Shown here piece by piece: positions 34,489 through 44,779 of a stretch of 64,000 nucleotides of DNA. A program made the position numbers and the translations under genes. The notes beneath the pieces were generated by a model, which worked only from the letters and a program-made list of their open reading frames with translations, was not told the DNA's origin and did no database searches. Source of the stretch: Marinilabiliaceae bacterium (lineage in GTDB: Bacteria > Bacteroidota > Bacteroidia > Bacteroidales > Marinilabiliaceae); contig WRMI01000005.1 in assembly GCA_009777175.1 (NCBI GenBank), positions 1-64,000 on the forward strand, given 5' to 3'. Numbering within the stretch: the stretch's first letter is position 1; every line of letters begins with the position of its first letter.

Positions 34489-35364
34489 ATGGATACAAAC
34501 AATGCAAAAAAGAGGTTCTCGTTTAAAAGATTAAAGAACAAATTTAGATTAGTAATAATAAATGAAAGTTCTTACGAAGAGGCTTTTTCGGTAAGATTGT
34601 CGCTTCTTAATGTGCTAACTGTTAGTGGTGCATTCTTCTTAATTATAGTTATATTAGTAACTTACTTGATTGCTTTTACTGATTTAAGGGAATTTATACC
34701 CGGATATCCTGATGCAAACCAAAGACTTTTGATAGTTAGGAATGCGCAAAGAATTGATTCGTTAGCCTCAATAATAAATCGGCGGGATATGTTTATGAGC
34801 AATATTCAGATGGTTTTGAGGGGCGAAGTGCCTTCTTTGAACGACACAATTATTGAACAAGTATCTTCAGCACCACCGCAACAAATAACTTTTGAGCGGT
34901 CCGAACACGATTCTATTTTCAGAAAACAAGTCGAAAATGAAGAAAAATTCAATTTTTCTGCATTCTTTCCACCAAAAAGTTTAGAAACACTCGAAACAGA
35001 TTTTTTCTTTGCTCCTCTAAAAGGAATTATTTCAAATTCATTCGGGACTTTTCAAGGGCACTATGGAGTTGATATTTTAGCAACATCCGGCGAAAGAGTA
35101 TCCGCTATTTTGGACGGTGTTGTTACTTTTTCGGGGTGGACAGTAGAAACCGGATATGTTATTCAAATTCAACACAATGACAACCTTCTTTCGATTTATA
35201 AACACAATGAAAGACTTCTTAAACAAGTTGGCGAAACCGTTAAAGCAGGTGACCCAATTGCAAAAGTCGGAAACTCAGGCGAACTAACTACAGGTCCGCA
35301 CCTACATTTTGAACTTTGGCATGATGGAACACCCTTAAATCCACAAGATTATATTAATTTCTAA
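34489..35364 (+). CDS. M23 family peptidoglycan endopeptidase
   Basis: 291 residues. A basic N-terminus (KKRFSFKRLKNKFRL) precedes a single membrane helix at about 37-64, then a ~100-residue helical linker, and a C-terminal LytM domain. Zinc ligands: HYGVDI (HxxxD) and HLHFELW (HxH), with GNSGELTTGPH before the latter. It is therefore an inner-membrane-anchored metallo-endopeptidase acting on peptidoglycan cross-links, or a LytM-type activator; all zinc ligands are present, favouring enzyme activity. dxr follows after 274 bases of repeats. Confidence 0.88.
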   Translation: MDTNNAKKRFSFKRLKNKFRLVIINESSYEEAFSVRLSLLNVLTVSGAFFLIIVILVTYLIAFTDLREFIPGYPDANQRLLIVRNAQRIDSLASIINRRDMFMSNIQMVLRGEVPSLNDTIIEQVSSAPPQQITFERSEHDSIFRKQVENEEKFNFSAFFPPKSLETLETDFFFAPLKGIISNSFGTFQGHYGVDILATSGERVSAILDGVVTFSGWTVETGYVIQIQHNDNLLSIYKHNERLLKQVGETVKAGDPIAKVGNSGELTTGPHLHFELWHDGTPLNPQDYINF

Positions 35365-35638
35365 AAATAGTGATTAGTGGTTAGTGGTTAGTGGTTAGTG
35401 GTTAGTGGTTAGTGGTTAGTGATTAGTGGTTAGTGAGTAGTGAGTAGAGGAAGTGAGTAAAGAGTAGAGGAAGTGAGTAAAGAGTAGAGGAAGTGAGTAA
35501 TGAGTAGAGAGTAAAAACTGAATACTAAATACTGAATACTAAAATACTGAATATAAATACTGAATACTAAAACCCAAATACTGAATACTAAATACTAACG
35601 ACTAACGACTAAACACTAACGACTAACGACTATTAAAT
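35365..35638. repeat. Microsatellites between the M23 gene and dxr
   Basis: 35370-35450: GGTTAGTG units; 35450-35510: GAGTAGAGGAAGTGAGTAAA units; 35515-35600: ACTGAATACTAAATACTGAA units; 35600-35635: CTAACGACTAACGACTAAA. Each run gives way to the next with different period and base skew. No gene. Confidence 0.8.
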
Positions 35639-36802
35639 ATGAAAAGAATAGCAATACTCGGCTCTACGGGCTCAATTGGAAAACAGGCATTAGAAGTTGT
35701 CGACCAAAATCAAGAGTTTTTTTCTGTAGAAGTACTTACCGCTAACGACAATGCCGAACTTCTTATTAAACAAGCGATTACATATCAACCCAATGTTGTA
35801 GTTATTGCAAACAAAGAGAAATATAAAAATGTTAAAGATGCCCTTTCCAATTTTCCAATCAAGGTTTTTGCCGGTGCATCCGCAATTGAAGAAGTTGCAT
35901 CGATGTCAAATATAGATATGGTTTTGTCGGCACTCGTTGGATTTTCGGGACTAAAACCAGCAATGCAGGCTCTGCAAAACGGCATTCCAATCGCATTAGC
36001 TAATAAGGAAGCGTTAGTTGTTGCAGGTGACTTGATGACTGAACTCTCATTGAAAAACAAAACCCCAATAATTCCTGTAGATTCTGAACATTCTGCGATT
36101 TTTCAATGTTTACAAGGAGAATTGCACAACCAAATTGAAAAAATTATTTTAACAGCATCGGGAGGTCCTTTTAAAGGAAAAAGTGTTAAATTTTTGGAAA
36201 CTATTACTCTGCAGCAAGCATTAGAACATCCTATTTGGAAAAATATGGGTAATAAAGTAACCATAGATTCGGCATCTCTTATGAACAAAGGATTAGAAGC
36301 CATCGAAGCAAAATGGCTTTTTAATTTACATCCATCACAAATTGAGGTCGTTGTGCATCCTCAATCGATAATTCATTCGATGGTACAGTTTTCGGATGGT
36401 TCTATTAAAGCGCAATTAGGACTCCCTGATATGCGGCTACCAATCCAATACGCGCTGGGATATCCCAAAAGGTTGAAAAATAATTTTCCACGTTTCAACT
36501 ATAAAGATTATTCTTTTTTATCATTTGAGTCCATTGATGTCTCTGTTTTTCGCAACTTAAAACTTGCTTTTGAAGCAATGAAATCAGGTGGGAATACTCC
36601 TTGTATTTTAAATGCTGCTAATGAAGTTGCTGTCAATGCTTTTTTAATGAACAAAATAAAATTTACTGACATTCCCTCAATTATTGAAAAAACTATCGAA
36701 CAAGTAGATTTTATTGCCAAACCAAATTTTGATGACCTGATGGAAACAGATAAAAAGGCGAGGATAGTGGTTAGTGGTCAGTTGTTTATGATTACTGATT
36801 AG
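35639..36802 (+). CDS. dxr: 1-deoxy-D-xylulose-5-phosphate reductoisomerase
   Basis: Second step of the non-mevalonate isoprenoid pathway. 387 residues. NADPH-binding ILGSTGSIGKQALEV (residues 5-19), ALANKEALVVAG, PVDSEHSAIFQCL (metal-binding Asp, Glu), LTASGGPFKG, HPIWKNMGNKVTIDSASLMNKGLEAIEA (substrate loop), VVHPQSIIHSMV. The normal C-terminus near ETDKKARI is followed by VVSGQLFMITD, encoded by a TTAGTG-type repeat that supplies the stop. The catalytic part is complete, so the enzyme is probably active. Confidence 0.92.
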   Translation: MKRIAILGSTGSIGKQALEVVDQNQEFFSVEVLTANDNAELLIKQAITYQPNVVVIANKEKYKNVKDALSNFPIKVFAGASAIEEVASMSNIDMVLSALVGFSGLKPAMQALQNGIPIALANKEALVVAGDLMTELSLKNKTPIIPVDSEHSAIFQCLQGELHNQIEKIILTASGGPFKGKSVKFLETITLQQALEHPIWKNMGNKVTIDSASLMNKGLEAIEAKWLFNLHPSQIEVVVHPQSIIHSMVQFSDGSIKAQLGLPDMRLPIQYALGYPKRLKNNFPRFNYKDYSFLSFESIDVSVFRNLKLAFEAMKSGGNTPCILNAANEVAVNAFLMNKIKFTDIPSIIEKTIEQVDFIAKPNFDDLMETDKKARIVVSGQLFMITD

Positions 36803-36915
36803 TGGTCAGTGGTTAGTGATAAACTCTGTGGTGAAAAAGGCGAGGATAGTGGTTAGTGGTCAGTTGTTTATGATTACTGATCAATGGTCAGTGGTTAGTG
36901 ATAAACTCTGTGGTG
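36752..36915 (+). repeat. 82-bp tandem duplication over the 3' end of dxr
   Basis: Copy 1 (36752-36833) begins AAAAAGGCGAGGATAGTGG inside dxr and contains its stop; copy 2 (36834-36915) follows immediately and differs at only about two positions (GATTAGTGG versus GATCAATGG). The duplicate is non-coding. 36916-37038 is further low-complexity DNA with TTAGTG units on the opposite strand. Confidence 0.85.
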
Positions 36916-37038
36916 ACTCTCTGCGTCTTCTCATAGGTAATCTGTGTAAAAAAAAATGCACGCAAAAACACCGAAAAATTTCATATTATAAAGCCACAAC
37001 TACTACCCACTACCCGCTAACCACTAATCACTAACCAC

Positions 37039-40000
37039 TTAATTCGCCAGCGACAGCCTGAAACTGACCCCAAAACTATTATTAGTTACAGGATAGCCTG
37101 TCGAAATGTAAGGTCGGTTACCTTGACGGTCGTAGTAAAGCTGAACGTTTACTTTGTCGGCTAACATATAATCGGCGGTAAATTTGATGGTCAAAGTTTT
37201 AGTTCCTGCGGTTATTTGATTTACCTCTTCTTCTATCCGTCTTATAACAGAAAAGTTATCTCTGATACCAAAATCTAATCTAAGGTTTAGGTCAGATGAC
37301 ATTGGTCGTTTTCCTTCGCGGGTTCCGAGAATCAAATCCATACGGTCGAAACGGTATCCGAAGCCGATAACCCATTCCTGCGTATAGTTTTCAATTAATT
37401 GATTATTTGTGAGGCTTAAATTTAGCATACGTCCTGTTTTGTATTCGGCGCGTGTGCTTAAACTATTGACCCACACTATGTTAAAGCCTAATAAAGGTGA
37501 AAAATCCTCCGCTAATGTTACTCCCGTTATTTCATAGAATGGGAGATAATTTCCGGATGCATCTTTTTCCAAAGTAAATCCGTTTCGTGTAGATTTTTCC
37601 CAATCTAAATTTGTCTGATAATTGGTAACAGTGTAGATTGAGCGATATGCGTGAGTTAAGTCAAAAGTTCTGATATATTTTTGTAATGCTTTAATTTTCG
37701 ATAGTCCGTCGTATGAAACGCGCCAATTAGGTTGAATTTTTCCATAACCAGGCATTGGGTCTAAGAAAATTTTGCCTGCTCTTTTGCCCGAATATGCCGC
37801 TAAGAATGCGGGTATCATAACCTCTTGTGAAGTGCGACCGTAGCCGTCTCCGTCAGTTCCGGATAAATATCCTCCGCCGTCACGTCTTAATTGAATTAAT
37901 CTTTGTGAAATAATGTCCCTATTTTCGATAAAATCATCATAAGTTTCTGATTCATAAGTACCTCGCTTGCTAACAGGATTAAATGCAGTATTGAAAATAT
38001 TGAACGTCATCGAATGATTTCCTACTTCCATTGTATTGAACACGCCTCTGAAATCGCCGTTGTCGTCAAAAAGATAATATTCAGACATATTATTTGAGAA
38101 TCGATGGTCGCCGGTAAGTTCAATTTTTAAGCCCCGCAGTGGTTCCAAAGAAGCTCTGATTTGGAAATTATCTGCGCGCATCATTGTATATGGAGTATTT
38201 AAAGAATTATCAGTCGTTACCCATTCATTATCAATGGCTTTCATTGCAAAGTCGCGATTTTGCCATCCAAAGATAAAAGGAACACCCGGAGCATTCATAT
38301 TATCCTGTGTACCAATGAATTTCGCTTTTGGCATATATCCGGGCAGTACCGTACCATTGTTTTGCGAATAACTTATATTTATGGTTTTGAGGCTTGTCAG
38401 CAATCGTGCGCCAAATTCTAAAATAACTTTGTGCGCCGGCTCGGGAGGAATGGGTTTTGTTCCTGTTACCCTGATTCTTGCGTTGTTCACAGTTGTTGAT
38501 GGTGTAAATTCTACCTTATTTCCGTCAACAACATTCTGTTTTCCTGTAACTGGTTGCCCCGACTGATTAAAGACCTGCAACTGAATGGTAGTTGTACCCA
38601 AATTGTGTGTAACTACAAAAACAGTATCTTGTTTCATATTTACATTATTTTGGGAATAACGCATAGTTTCGGCGGTTTTTCGTTGTGCTTGAGACGCAGG
38701 TCGATTTATGTTTTTTAGATATTCCGACTTATTGTAAATTGTTGCAAAGTTCAAATTGCCCGTTCCTTGCATCATATTGTTGTTTTGAATGGTATTTCCC
38801 CACTCATAAATTACTAAGTTTCCGTTTTCATCTTCATAAGGATGCACAACAGGTGCTTTTTGCCACATGTATCCTGCACTATAAGCGGCATTTGCCGTTA
38901 CCCAATCTAAATATGGGAGTTTATTGATAGGAACCACGTATGAAATTGTTAATGTATGCTGATATGTTGCCATTCGACCAAATTTCATAATATTTTGCAT
39001 AACAGAATCTTTCCAAAGTTCGTACTCATCGGCGTAAAGGCGTTTGTTTACTATTCCTTCGGGCTCGTCAATAACAGAATTTGTTGCATTATTAAAATTG
39101 ATTTTCAATGCTTTGGTCAGATTATATCCTAAATCGAAATAACGATTCCAATAAAAATCTTTACTAACAGCCACAGGCAACTGAAAATCAGGATCATTGA
39201 TATTTCGAAGTTGTACTTCGCGGTAATTTCGGATCATCTCCCATCGATAGCCAACTTGAGTAGGCGCAGGAATAATATTAAAATCTTTGATGATAGTTAA
39301 ATGTTTGTGTGTTATACCTTTAAATGGTTCAAATGTTTTAGGTCGGTTCATAAAATTATAACCTAAGATGCCGCGATAACTTTTGTCAATAAGATATTCG
39401 GTATTTGCATTAGTTTGAGTCATTTCGTTGTACGAATATGTTGCGCTAAGGTTAGAAACATCATAAAAGCGCATATCCATACTTTTAGGCAATAACCTTA
39501 CATTTGTAAAATTATAACTTTTTCGTTTGACAACATCTTGAGAAATAAGTTTGATGCTATCTCTATCATTCTTATTTTCAGTATTTTCTAATATGGTTTT
39601 AAGTTCGATGTCGGGTTCTAACGGAGAATATTTAGGAGTTGTAACTGCTTCGCTGAAACCAACATATAACGGTACAGACAGGCGGTTTTCGGGACCTAAG
39701 AATTTTCCTAATTCTAAATTAGATGCGATGTCATATTGGTAAAAATCTGCTTGACTACGTTCTGTAACACTCTGATTTATACTACCAAAGCCAATGGTAC
39801 TGACCGTTCCTGCCACGGAAACATTTCCTAAATCTGCAAGTTTAACAGATGTACGTGCGCTTGCTGCCCAGCCGCCACTTTCATCAAAATCCGACAAACG
39901 AAGTTCATTTACCCATACTTCAGCAAATTTTTCCGTACCCGTATTATTCCTAATTCCTATCATAATCACTTTTACGTTACCTAAATTTGGATTTCCTTTG

Positions 40001-43000
40001 ATGGTAACTCGGTTATTTGGGCGGTCGGGGTCATACCACTCGAAGCGAGTCATATTTGATACCGTAGAACCTTCGTGACGTTTGGCATCATTTCGTTTCA
40101 ATTTGATATCCTGAAATAGTTCTAACGGTATATCAAAAAAGTTTTCAAGGGGCCAAACAGCATATCTTGCGGCTGTATTTTCTTTGGAATAACTACCCGG
40201 TGGAGTTACTTTCAGCGGAACAGAATATTCGTAGTAATTATTTCTAAAATCAGTTCCGAGCCTAATAAAAGCAACAACTTCGTCATCTTTTAGTTCAATA
40301 CCTTCTAATGCTTCCGCATGAACATCCATTTTCAACCTCCTATATGGACGCATATCATAATTGGTTGATTTATAAACTGCTTTGGCATCTCCTGCCTTCA
40401 AATTATTAACCTTTAATGATAATGCTTGTTCGTTTAACTGATTAACAGACGGCGACGATGGGTCAATAACACGTGTAACTCCCGGTGGCAACACATAATT
40501 TACGGGTGTCCGCCTTGAATGTTCCTCAATATTTACGGCAGAAATTTGGAATGGAGTAGTTCTCCAATGCAGGTTAATATCATCTGTTTCGGGTTCATAT
40601 TCTCTCCATTCGGCTCTAACTAATTCCATTGTCGCAAAACGGAGAATTACAGGCTCCTCAAAGCCATGTAAAAACATTCGCATAAAACGTACAGAACGTA
40701 AATCCGGTTTGCCCCCAATTATTGTGTCAGGAGCATTTAATGGAATGGAAAATTTATACCATCTTACGATTTCATCTTGTCTGTTTTTATTCGGAGCTTC
40801 TTGAATATGAGTAATATATTTGTTATCAAGGTTCATTTCGTTGGGACTTAAACGAATTTTAAATTGATAATAACTTTCAGTTTCGTTGAGAGTGTTGTCG
40901 TTGTTAATATCTTCTGCATCAGGCGTATTTGTGGCTGCGGTAGGATATGATTCGGGTGAAAATTGTGATGGACGCGAATTTCCCTCTGGATTATTGAAAT
41001 CTTTATACCTGTCTAAAATATTTCTTTGCTCGTTGTCGTAGTCTGTACCGCGAAAATAATGAAAATCATCTGATGCGGGGTCGTTCCAAATTTTTGAATA
41101 AGCATCTTCTGAAAGTAGCCCAGATGCCCGCATTTGTTCCATTGTCGACATAAATGCAGAATAAAAAGTTCTCTCTTTTTCTGAATTCATTCCATTGAAA
41201 CCAACGTCTTGCGCAAGGATAGTTTCAGGATTTGTGTCGAAGGCGTTCACAAGGCTCTGTTTTTTGGGTACATAACCCCAAGCAGTTGTATCAACATCAA
41301 CAGGATCGCCTGGACCCGGAAGTCCCTGCTCGAAAAATTTACGCGAATCTCGTAATATATCTTCCGATATATCTCCTAAATTAATATATAAATCTCCACC
41401 TGAGTGCGAGCGTCTATTATAGACAGTTTGGTCTATAAGGTCATAATCATGATAAATAAATGGGTCTAAAAGCCAAAACTCTATTTGATTGATATTTGCA
41501 AGTTCAAAATCGTTCTGACCTTGCTCAATACGCCGCATAATACCGCCGAAACGACTTGCAGGATTTAATAATTTACCATCTCTGTCAATATTATTAGGGT
41601 CAAAATTGTATGGTCCTCTTTCATCGGGATAATAAGCGAGGTTTAAAGTAGTCATATTTGTTGGCTCACCCGTTGGAGTATCTCGCTCAGGAAATAGATC
41701 ACTTTGATGAACTTCACGAACATAATTATTGGATTGTTGGTCAAGGTCTGAGGCAAGATGACTCGGTTTAAGATTGCTTTTTCTAACAAATAGAGGGTCA
41801 ATGCTATACCACGCCAATTTTGCGCGGTCATAACCTATTCGCAGGTCATTGGTCAAACTTGCCGTATGCCCAAATAGAACAGGATCTTGCGGAACACTCG
41901 ATAGTTTCCACGAAAGCCAATGACGTAAATCAAAAGAAATTTTTGTTCCCTCAAAATCATCAATATAAGCCGTTCCCTCTTTTTGAATAACCTTAGGGTG
42001 ACCCGGTATTAAGTGCGCAAACTCACCATCAATGGAAATAGATGAAGGCGTTTTGGTTTGGACAAGTGGAATTTTATCAATTAAATAGGTTAAACCCTGT
42101 ACCTCAGTAGTATAAGAAGAATTTAATCCCCAAATTGTATTTGCAATAGGTTCATCACCATAAGTAACTTTTTGAGTAAGAGGTCGTTCGCGCAAGTGCA
42201 TTATTGTTGCTCCAACATTAAAATTATCTGTAAAACGATAATCTAAATGCGTTCCCATCATTGTCTTGGTCATCATACTAAATAAGGACTGACTTTCCAA
42301 AGAAACCTGAATTGGAGTTCCCGACTGCAAAAGCCCCGCATTAATAATCGAAATTCTTCCCGCAGAATAATCTACTATATAATCAACATTTTCGGTTAGC
42401 CTTATACCACCCGCAGTAACGACCACAGAACCGGGGGGCAAATTAAATGCATTTAGTGAAATCTCCGAACTTACAGACGATTTATATGTTCCTGTTAACC
42501 TGTATTTGTTCTGCTCGGCATACTGTGCGGCATTAGTTAACGTTGATGCATAAAGTTCTTTAAAAATAAATTTATTCCTCAGGGTAGTATCATTTCTGAA
42601 AATTGGGTCTCTATTCAAAACATCCTGCATATCTTGTCCAAAAGGCTCTAATACAGGAAAAATGATACGACCTTGATTTGTATTTATCGTATAACCGGGA
42701 ACAAAGTCGAACTGCCCATCAGGAAATGGTTCCAAACGTTTGTCCAATTTATCTAAACCCAATAAATCTATAAAAAGCCGCCCTTTAACTCCATCGAAGT
42801 GATCATCAGGTTTTGTTCCTTCGGGGAAATAATTGATATAACTACCCGTTGAATCGTTCATATAACTGACGTTAAAAATAAAATCATCCGAACTAAGTTG
42901 GTAAGCGCCAATGGCATAGATGTTTTTCATCATCAAATTCCAAGTTTTTACATCGGGAGTAAGGACTGTGCCTTTCAAAAGTTTGAGTATAAGAGTATTA

Positions 43001-44490
43001 GGTGCTTCGGGACCTGTATTTGTAAATTCACCTACTTTAAATGTTTCGCCGTTGTATGTATATTCGTAAGCGACCGCAAGAACTTCATCAGCATTTAATG
43101 AAGTATTCAAAGAAATATAACCAAGTTTGGTATTCAAAGTATAATCAGTTTGCGTTAACATTCTTGCATTTTCAATTTTTTCGTAGTCGCTTGCAGTTTG
43201 TAAAATGCCTGATATTGTTTGAGTTATCTGACTGATATCGCGAATTGCACCATAAGTTGTAGTCATTCTTTGAAACAGCGAATTTGCTTCATTTGATGGA
43301 CCCACAACCTGTGCGGGATTCCAAAGTGTAGGCTTGCTAATATGAGCGACGCTGTTGTTACGCCCAACTCCTTCTGCTAAGTCGGTAAAAGCAACTATAT
43401 TTCGGGCAGTATTGAAATTTCCGCTACGATTTGTAACCCAAACTTCTATTTTGGTAATATTAAATGGCGATGTAATGACGGGCAAAGTACGCATTGCATT
43501 ATTATAATGGTCTCTAAATGAATGCGCAAGAAAAAAGTGCCTGTTGCGGTCATAATCTTCAATGGAAACATCAAATTCGTGTGTTTGTGCGCCTCCCTGA
43601 ATATTGAGAGTTGAGGATTGTCCTTTTTGTTGTGATAAAATTGATGTTACGGTCAATTTTCCGAACTGTAATTCAGTCTTTATTCCGAACAAACTTTGAC
43701 TACCCTGTATTAGCGTTCCTGGCAAAGGAAGTGTAACATTTCCTGCTTCTATTTTTTTGAGTATATCATCCTCTTGTCCAACAAATTCGATACTTATTTG
43801 ATTATCAAAATCAAAGGTAGATTCAGTGTTGTAACTAATTCCAAGTTTTAATCTTTCACCAACAGAACCGCGCACATTAACCTGCATTTTTTGTTGGAAA
43901 TCAAAAGTTGTAATATTTCGTTGCCTCTCTTGGAGTGTAGGATTTTCAATTTTTGTGTTTTTAATACCCAATTGCACTTCCGCCATCCCTTGTGATTGAA
44001 CATTTATGACGTTGCTGCCGAAAATTGTTTCAAAAACTTCGCCACCTACGCGCCAAGTGCCAGGCCCAGTTTCACCTTCTGGATTACTACTCGACTGATC
44101 CCAATAATTTTGCATGGAGCGCTGCCGTTCCATATTTTTGTATTGTTCCAAAGTCATTGTGTAAGGCATACTAACAGTGATATTCCCGACTTTTTGGTAA
44201 ATCGTAACTAAACCCGTTTCGTAATCATACATGGCTACATAGTGCTGATTATCAGGAGGACTGATTCGGTAAATCTTTTTACCTTCGTTACTACCCGGAA
44301 CATCATGAATGGGAAGTGGAGTTATGATATCTGAAAGTTCGATAACACTTTCCAACTCGCCAATGGTATCATTAGCGAAATCGTAATCATAATCTTTGTA
44401 AATTGCAGACATAAAATCATTTGCACCTGCAATCACAAACAGACCCATCAACAACAAAGCTGATATACTATATGAGAATATTTTCCTCAA
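37039..44490 (-). CDS. sprA: SprA, giant outer-membrane translocon of the type IX secretion system
   Basis: 2483 residues, the expected size of SprA/Sov, the 36-strand outer-membrane channel of the T9SS. Signal peptide at the N-terminus (hydrophobic 10-22). Diagnostic segments: MERQRSMQNYWDQSS, VNVRGSVGERLKLGISYNTE, VGQEDDILKKIEAGNVTLPL, SLFGIKTELQFGKLTVTSIL, IDDFEGTKISFDLRHW, NELRLSDFDESGGWAASART, and a C-terminus ending FGVSFRLSLAN. Its presence implies export of proteins with T9SS C-terminal signals, possibly gliding or surface enzymes; no other T9SS gene lies in this window. It stands alone, and its stop codon abuts a TTAGTG microsatellite. Confidence 0.93.
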   Translation of the reverse strand: MRKIFSYSISALLLMGLFVIAGANDFMSAIYKDYDYDFANDTIGELESVIELSDIITPLPIHDVPGSNEGKKIYRISPPDNQHYVAMYDYETGLVTIYQKVGNITVSMPYTMTLEQYKNMERQRSMQNYWDQSSSNPEGETGPGTWRVGGEVFETIFGSNVINVQSQGMAEVQLGIKNTKIENPTLQERQRNITTFDFQQKMQVNVRGSVGERLKLGISYNTESTFDFDNQISIEFVGQEDDILKKIEAGNVTLPLPGTLIQGSQSLFGIKTELQFGKLTVTSILSQQKGQSSTLNIQGGAQTHEFDVSIEDYDRNRHFFLAHSFRDHYNNAMRTLPVITSPFNITKIEVWVTNRSGNFNTARNIVAFTDLAEGVGRNNSVAHISKPTLWNPAQVVGPSNEANSLFQRMTTTYGAIRDISQITQTISGILQTASDYEKIENARMLTQTDYTLNTKLGYISLNTSLNADEVLAVAYEYTYNGETFKVGEFTNTGPEAPNTLILKLLKGTVLTPDVKTWNLMMKNIYAIGAYQLSSDDFIFNVSYMNDSTGSYINYFPEGTKPDDHFDGVKGRLFIDLLGLDKLDKRLEPFPDGQFDFVPGYTINTNQGRIIFPVLEPFGQDMQDVLNRDPIFRNDTTLRNKFIFKELYASTLTNAAQYAEQNKYRLTGTYKSSVSSEISLNAFNLPPGSVVVTAGGIRLTENVDYIVDYSAGRISIINAGLLQSGTPIQVSLESQSLFSMMTKTMMGTHLDYRFTDNFNVGATIMHLRERPLTQKVTYGDEPIANTIWGLNSSYTTEVQGLTYLIDKIPLVQTKTPSSISIDGEFAHLIPGHPKVIQKEGTAYIDDFEGTKISFDLRHWLSWKLSSVPQDPVLFGHTASLTNDLRIGYDRAKLAWYSIDPLFVRKSNLKPSHLASDLDQQSNNYVREVHQSDLFPERDTPTGEPTNMTTLNLAYYPDERGPYNFDPNNIDRDGKLLNPASRFGGIMRRIEQGQNDFELANINQIEFWLLDPFIYHDYDLIDQTVYNRRSHSGGDLYINLGDISEDILRDSRKFFEQGLPGPGDPVDVDTTAWGYVPKKQSLVNAFDTNPETILAQDVGFNGMNSEKERTFYSAFMSTMEQMRASGLLSEDAYSKIWNDPASDDFHYFRGTDYDNEQRNILDRYKDFNNPEGNSRPSQFSPESYPTAATNTPDAEDINNDNTLNETESYYQFKIRLSPNEMNLDNKYITHIQEAPNKNRQDEIVRWYKFSIPLNAPDTIIGGKPDLRSVRFMRMFLHGFEEPVILRFATMELVRAEWREYEPETDDINLHWRTTPFQISAVNIEEHSRRTPVNYVLPPGVTRVIDPSSPSVNQLNEQALSLKVNNLKAGDAKAVYKSTNYDMRPYRRLKMDVHAEALEGIELKDDEVVAFIRLGTDFRNNYYEYSVPLKVTPPGSYSKENTAARYAVWPLENFFDIPLELFQDIKLKRNDAKRHEGSTVSNMTRFEWYDPDRPNNRVTIKGNPNLGNVKVIMIGIRNNTGTEKFAEVWVNELRLSDFDESGGWAASARTSVKLADLGNVSVAGTVSTIGFGSINQSVTERSQADFYQYDIASNLELGKFLGPENRLSVPLYVGFSEAVTTPKYSPLEPDIELKTILENTENKNDRDSIKLISQDVVKRKSYNFTNVRLLPKSMDMRFYDVSNLSATYSYNEMTQTNANTEYLIDKSYRGILGYNFMNRPKTFEPFKGITHKHLTIIKDFNIIPAPTQVGYRWEMIRNYREVQLRNINDPDFQLPVAVSKDFYWNRYFDLGYNLTKALKINFNNATNSVIDEPEGIVNKRLYADEYELWKDSVMQNIMKFGRMATYQHTLTISYVVPINKLPYLDWVTANAAYSAGYMWQKAPVVHPYEDENGNLVIYEWGNTIQNNNMMQGTGNLNFATIYNKSEYLKNINRPASQAQRKTAETMRYSQNNVNMKQDTVFVVTHNLGTTTIQLQVFNQSGQPVTGKQNVVDGNKVEFTPSTTVNNARIRVTGTKPIPPEPAHKVILEFGARLLTSLKTINISYSQNNGTVLPGYMPKAKFIGTQDNMNAPGVPFIFGWQNRDFAMKAIDNEWVTTDNSLNTPYTMMRADNFQIRASLEPLRGLKIELTGDHRFSNNMSEYYLFDDNGDFRGVFNTMEVGNHSMTFNIFNTAFNPVSKRGTYESETYDDFIENRDIISQRLIQLRRDGGGYLSGTDGDGYGRTSQEVMIPAFLAAYSGKRAGKIFLDPMPGYGKIQPNWRVSYDGLSKIKALQKYIRTFDLTHAYRSIYTVTNYQTNLDWEKSTRNGFTLEKDASGNYLPFYEITGVTLAEDFSPLLGFNIVWVNSLSTRAEYKTGRMLNLSLTNNQLIENYTQEWVIGFGYRFDRMDLILGTREGKRPMSSDLNLRLDFGIRDNFSVIRRIEEEVNQITAGTKTLTIKFTADYMLADKVNVQLYYDRQGNRPYISTGYPVTNNSFGVSFRLSLAN

Positions 44491-44597
44491 AAAAATAAAT
44501 TTTTAACTAAACCCAAAAACGCTTTATATTAAAAAATATTGTTTAAATGTTTTTAAGAATGTAAAAAAAAATAAAAAAAAAGATAATTTTTTCAAAT

Positions 44598-44776
44598 TTA
44601 TTTTATATTAGACTTATACTCCGTTATTTCCCTTTTTTCATCCTCAATAGCCAAGCCTAACCAAAGTGCATTAGGATATGCTTTTGCATAGTTTTCTTCT
44701 ATTACAAACAGCCATCTTTGCGGATTTTCTCAAAACGTTGAATACCAACAGGTAATTTTAATCTATTATTTTCCAT
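44598..44776 (-). pseudogene. Internally deleted AAA-ATPase / nuclease gene
   Basis: An ATG at 44776 opens MENNRLKLPVGIQRFEKIRK, the standard N-terminus of the Bacteroidota 'AAA-ATPase-like plus PD-(D/E)XK' (DUF1703-type) proteins, ending at a stop after KDGCL. One frame over, the sequence continues ENYAKAYPNALWLGLAIEDE and runs to a stop at 44598, resembling that family's C-terminus. About 500 residues between the two ends are missing. 44491-44597 upstream of sprA shows nothing recognisable. Confidence 0.5.
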
Positions 44777-44779
44777 TGT

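Noticed and set aside
36816..37034. 72-codon frame behind dxr
   Set aside because: It lies in the second copy of the 82-bp duplication and following microsatellite, repeating the dxr tail peptide.
38381..44211. Several 60-94-codon frames antisense to sprA
   Set aside because: No promoters, no family resemblance; expected by chance opposite a 7.4-kb gene.
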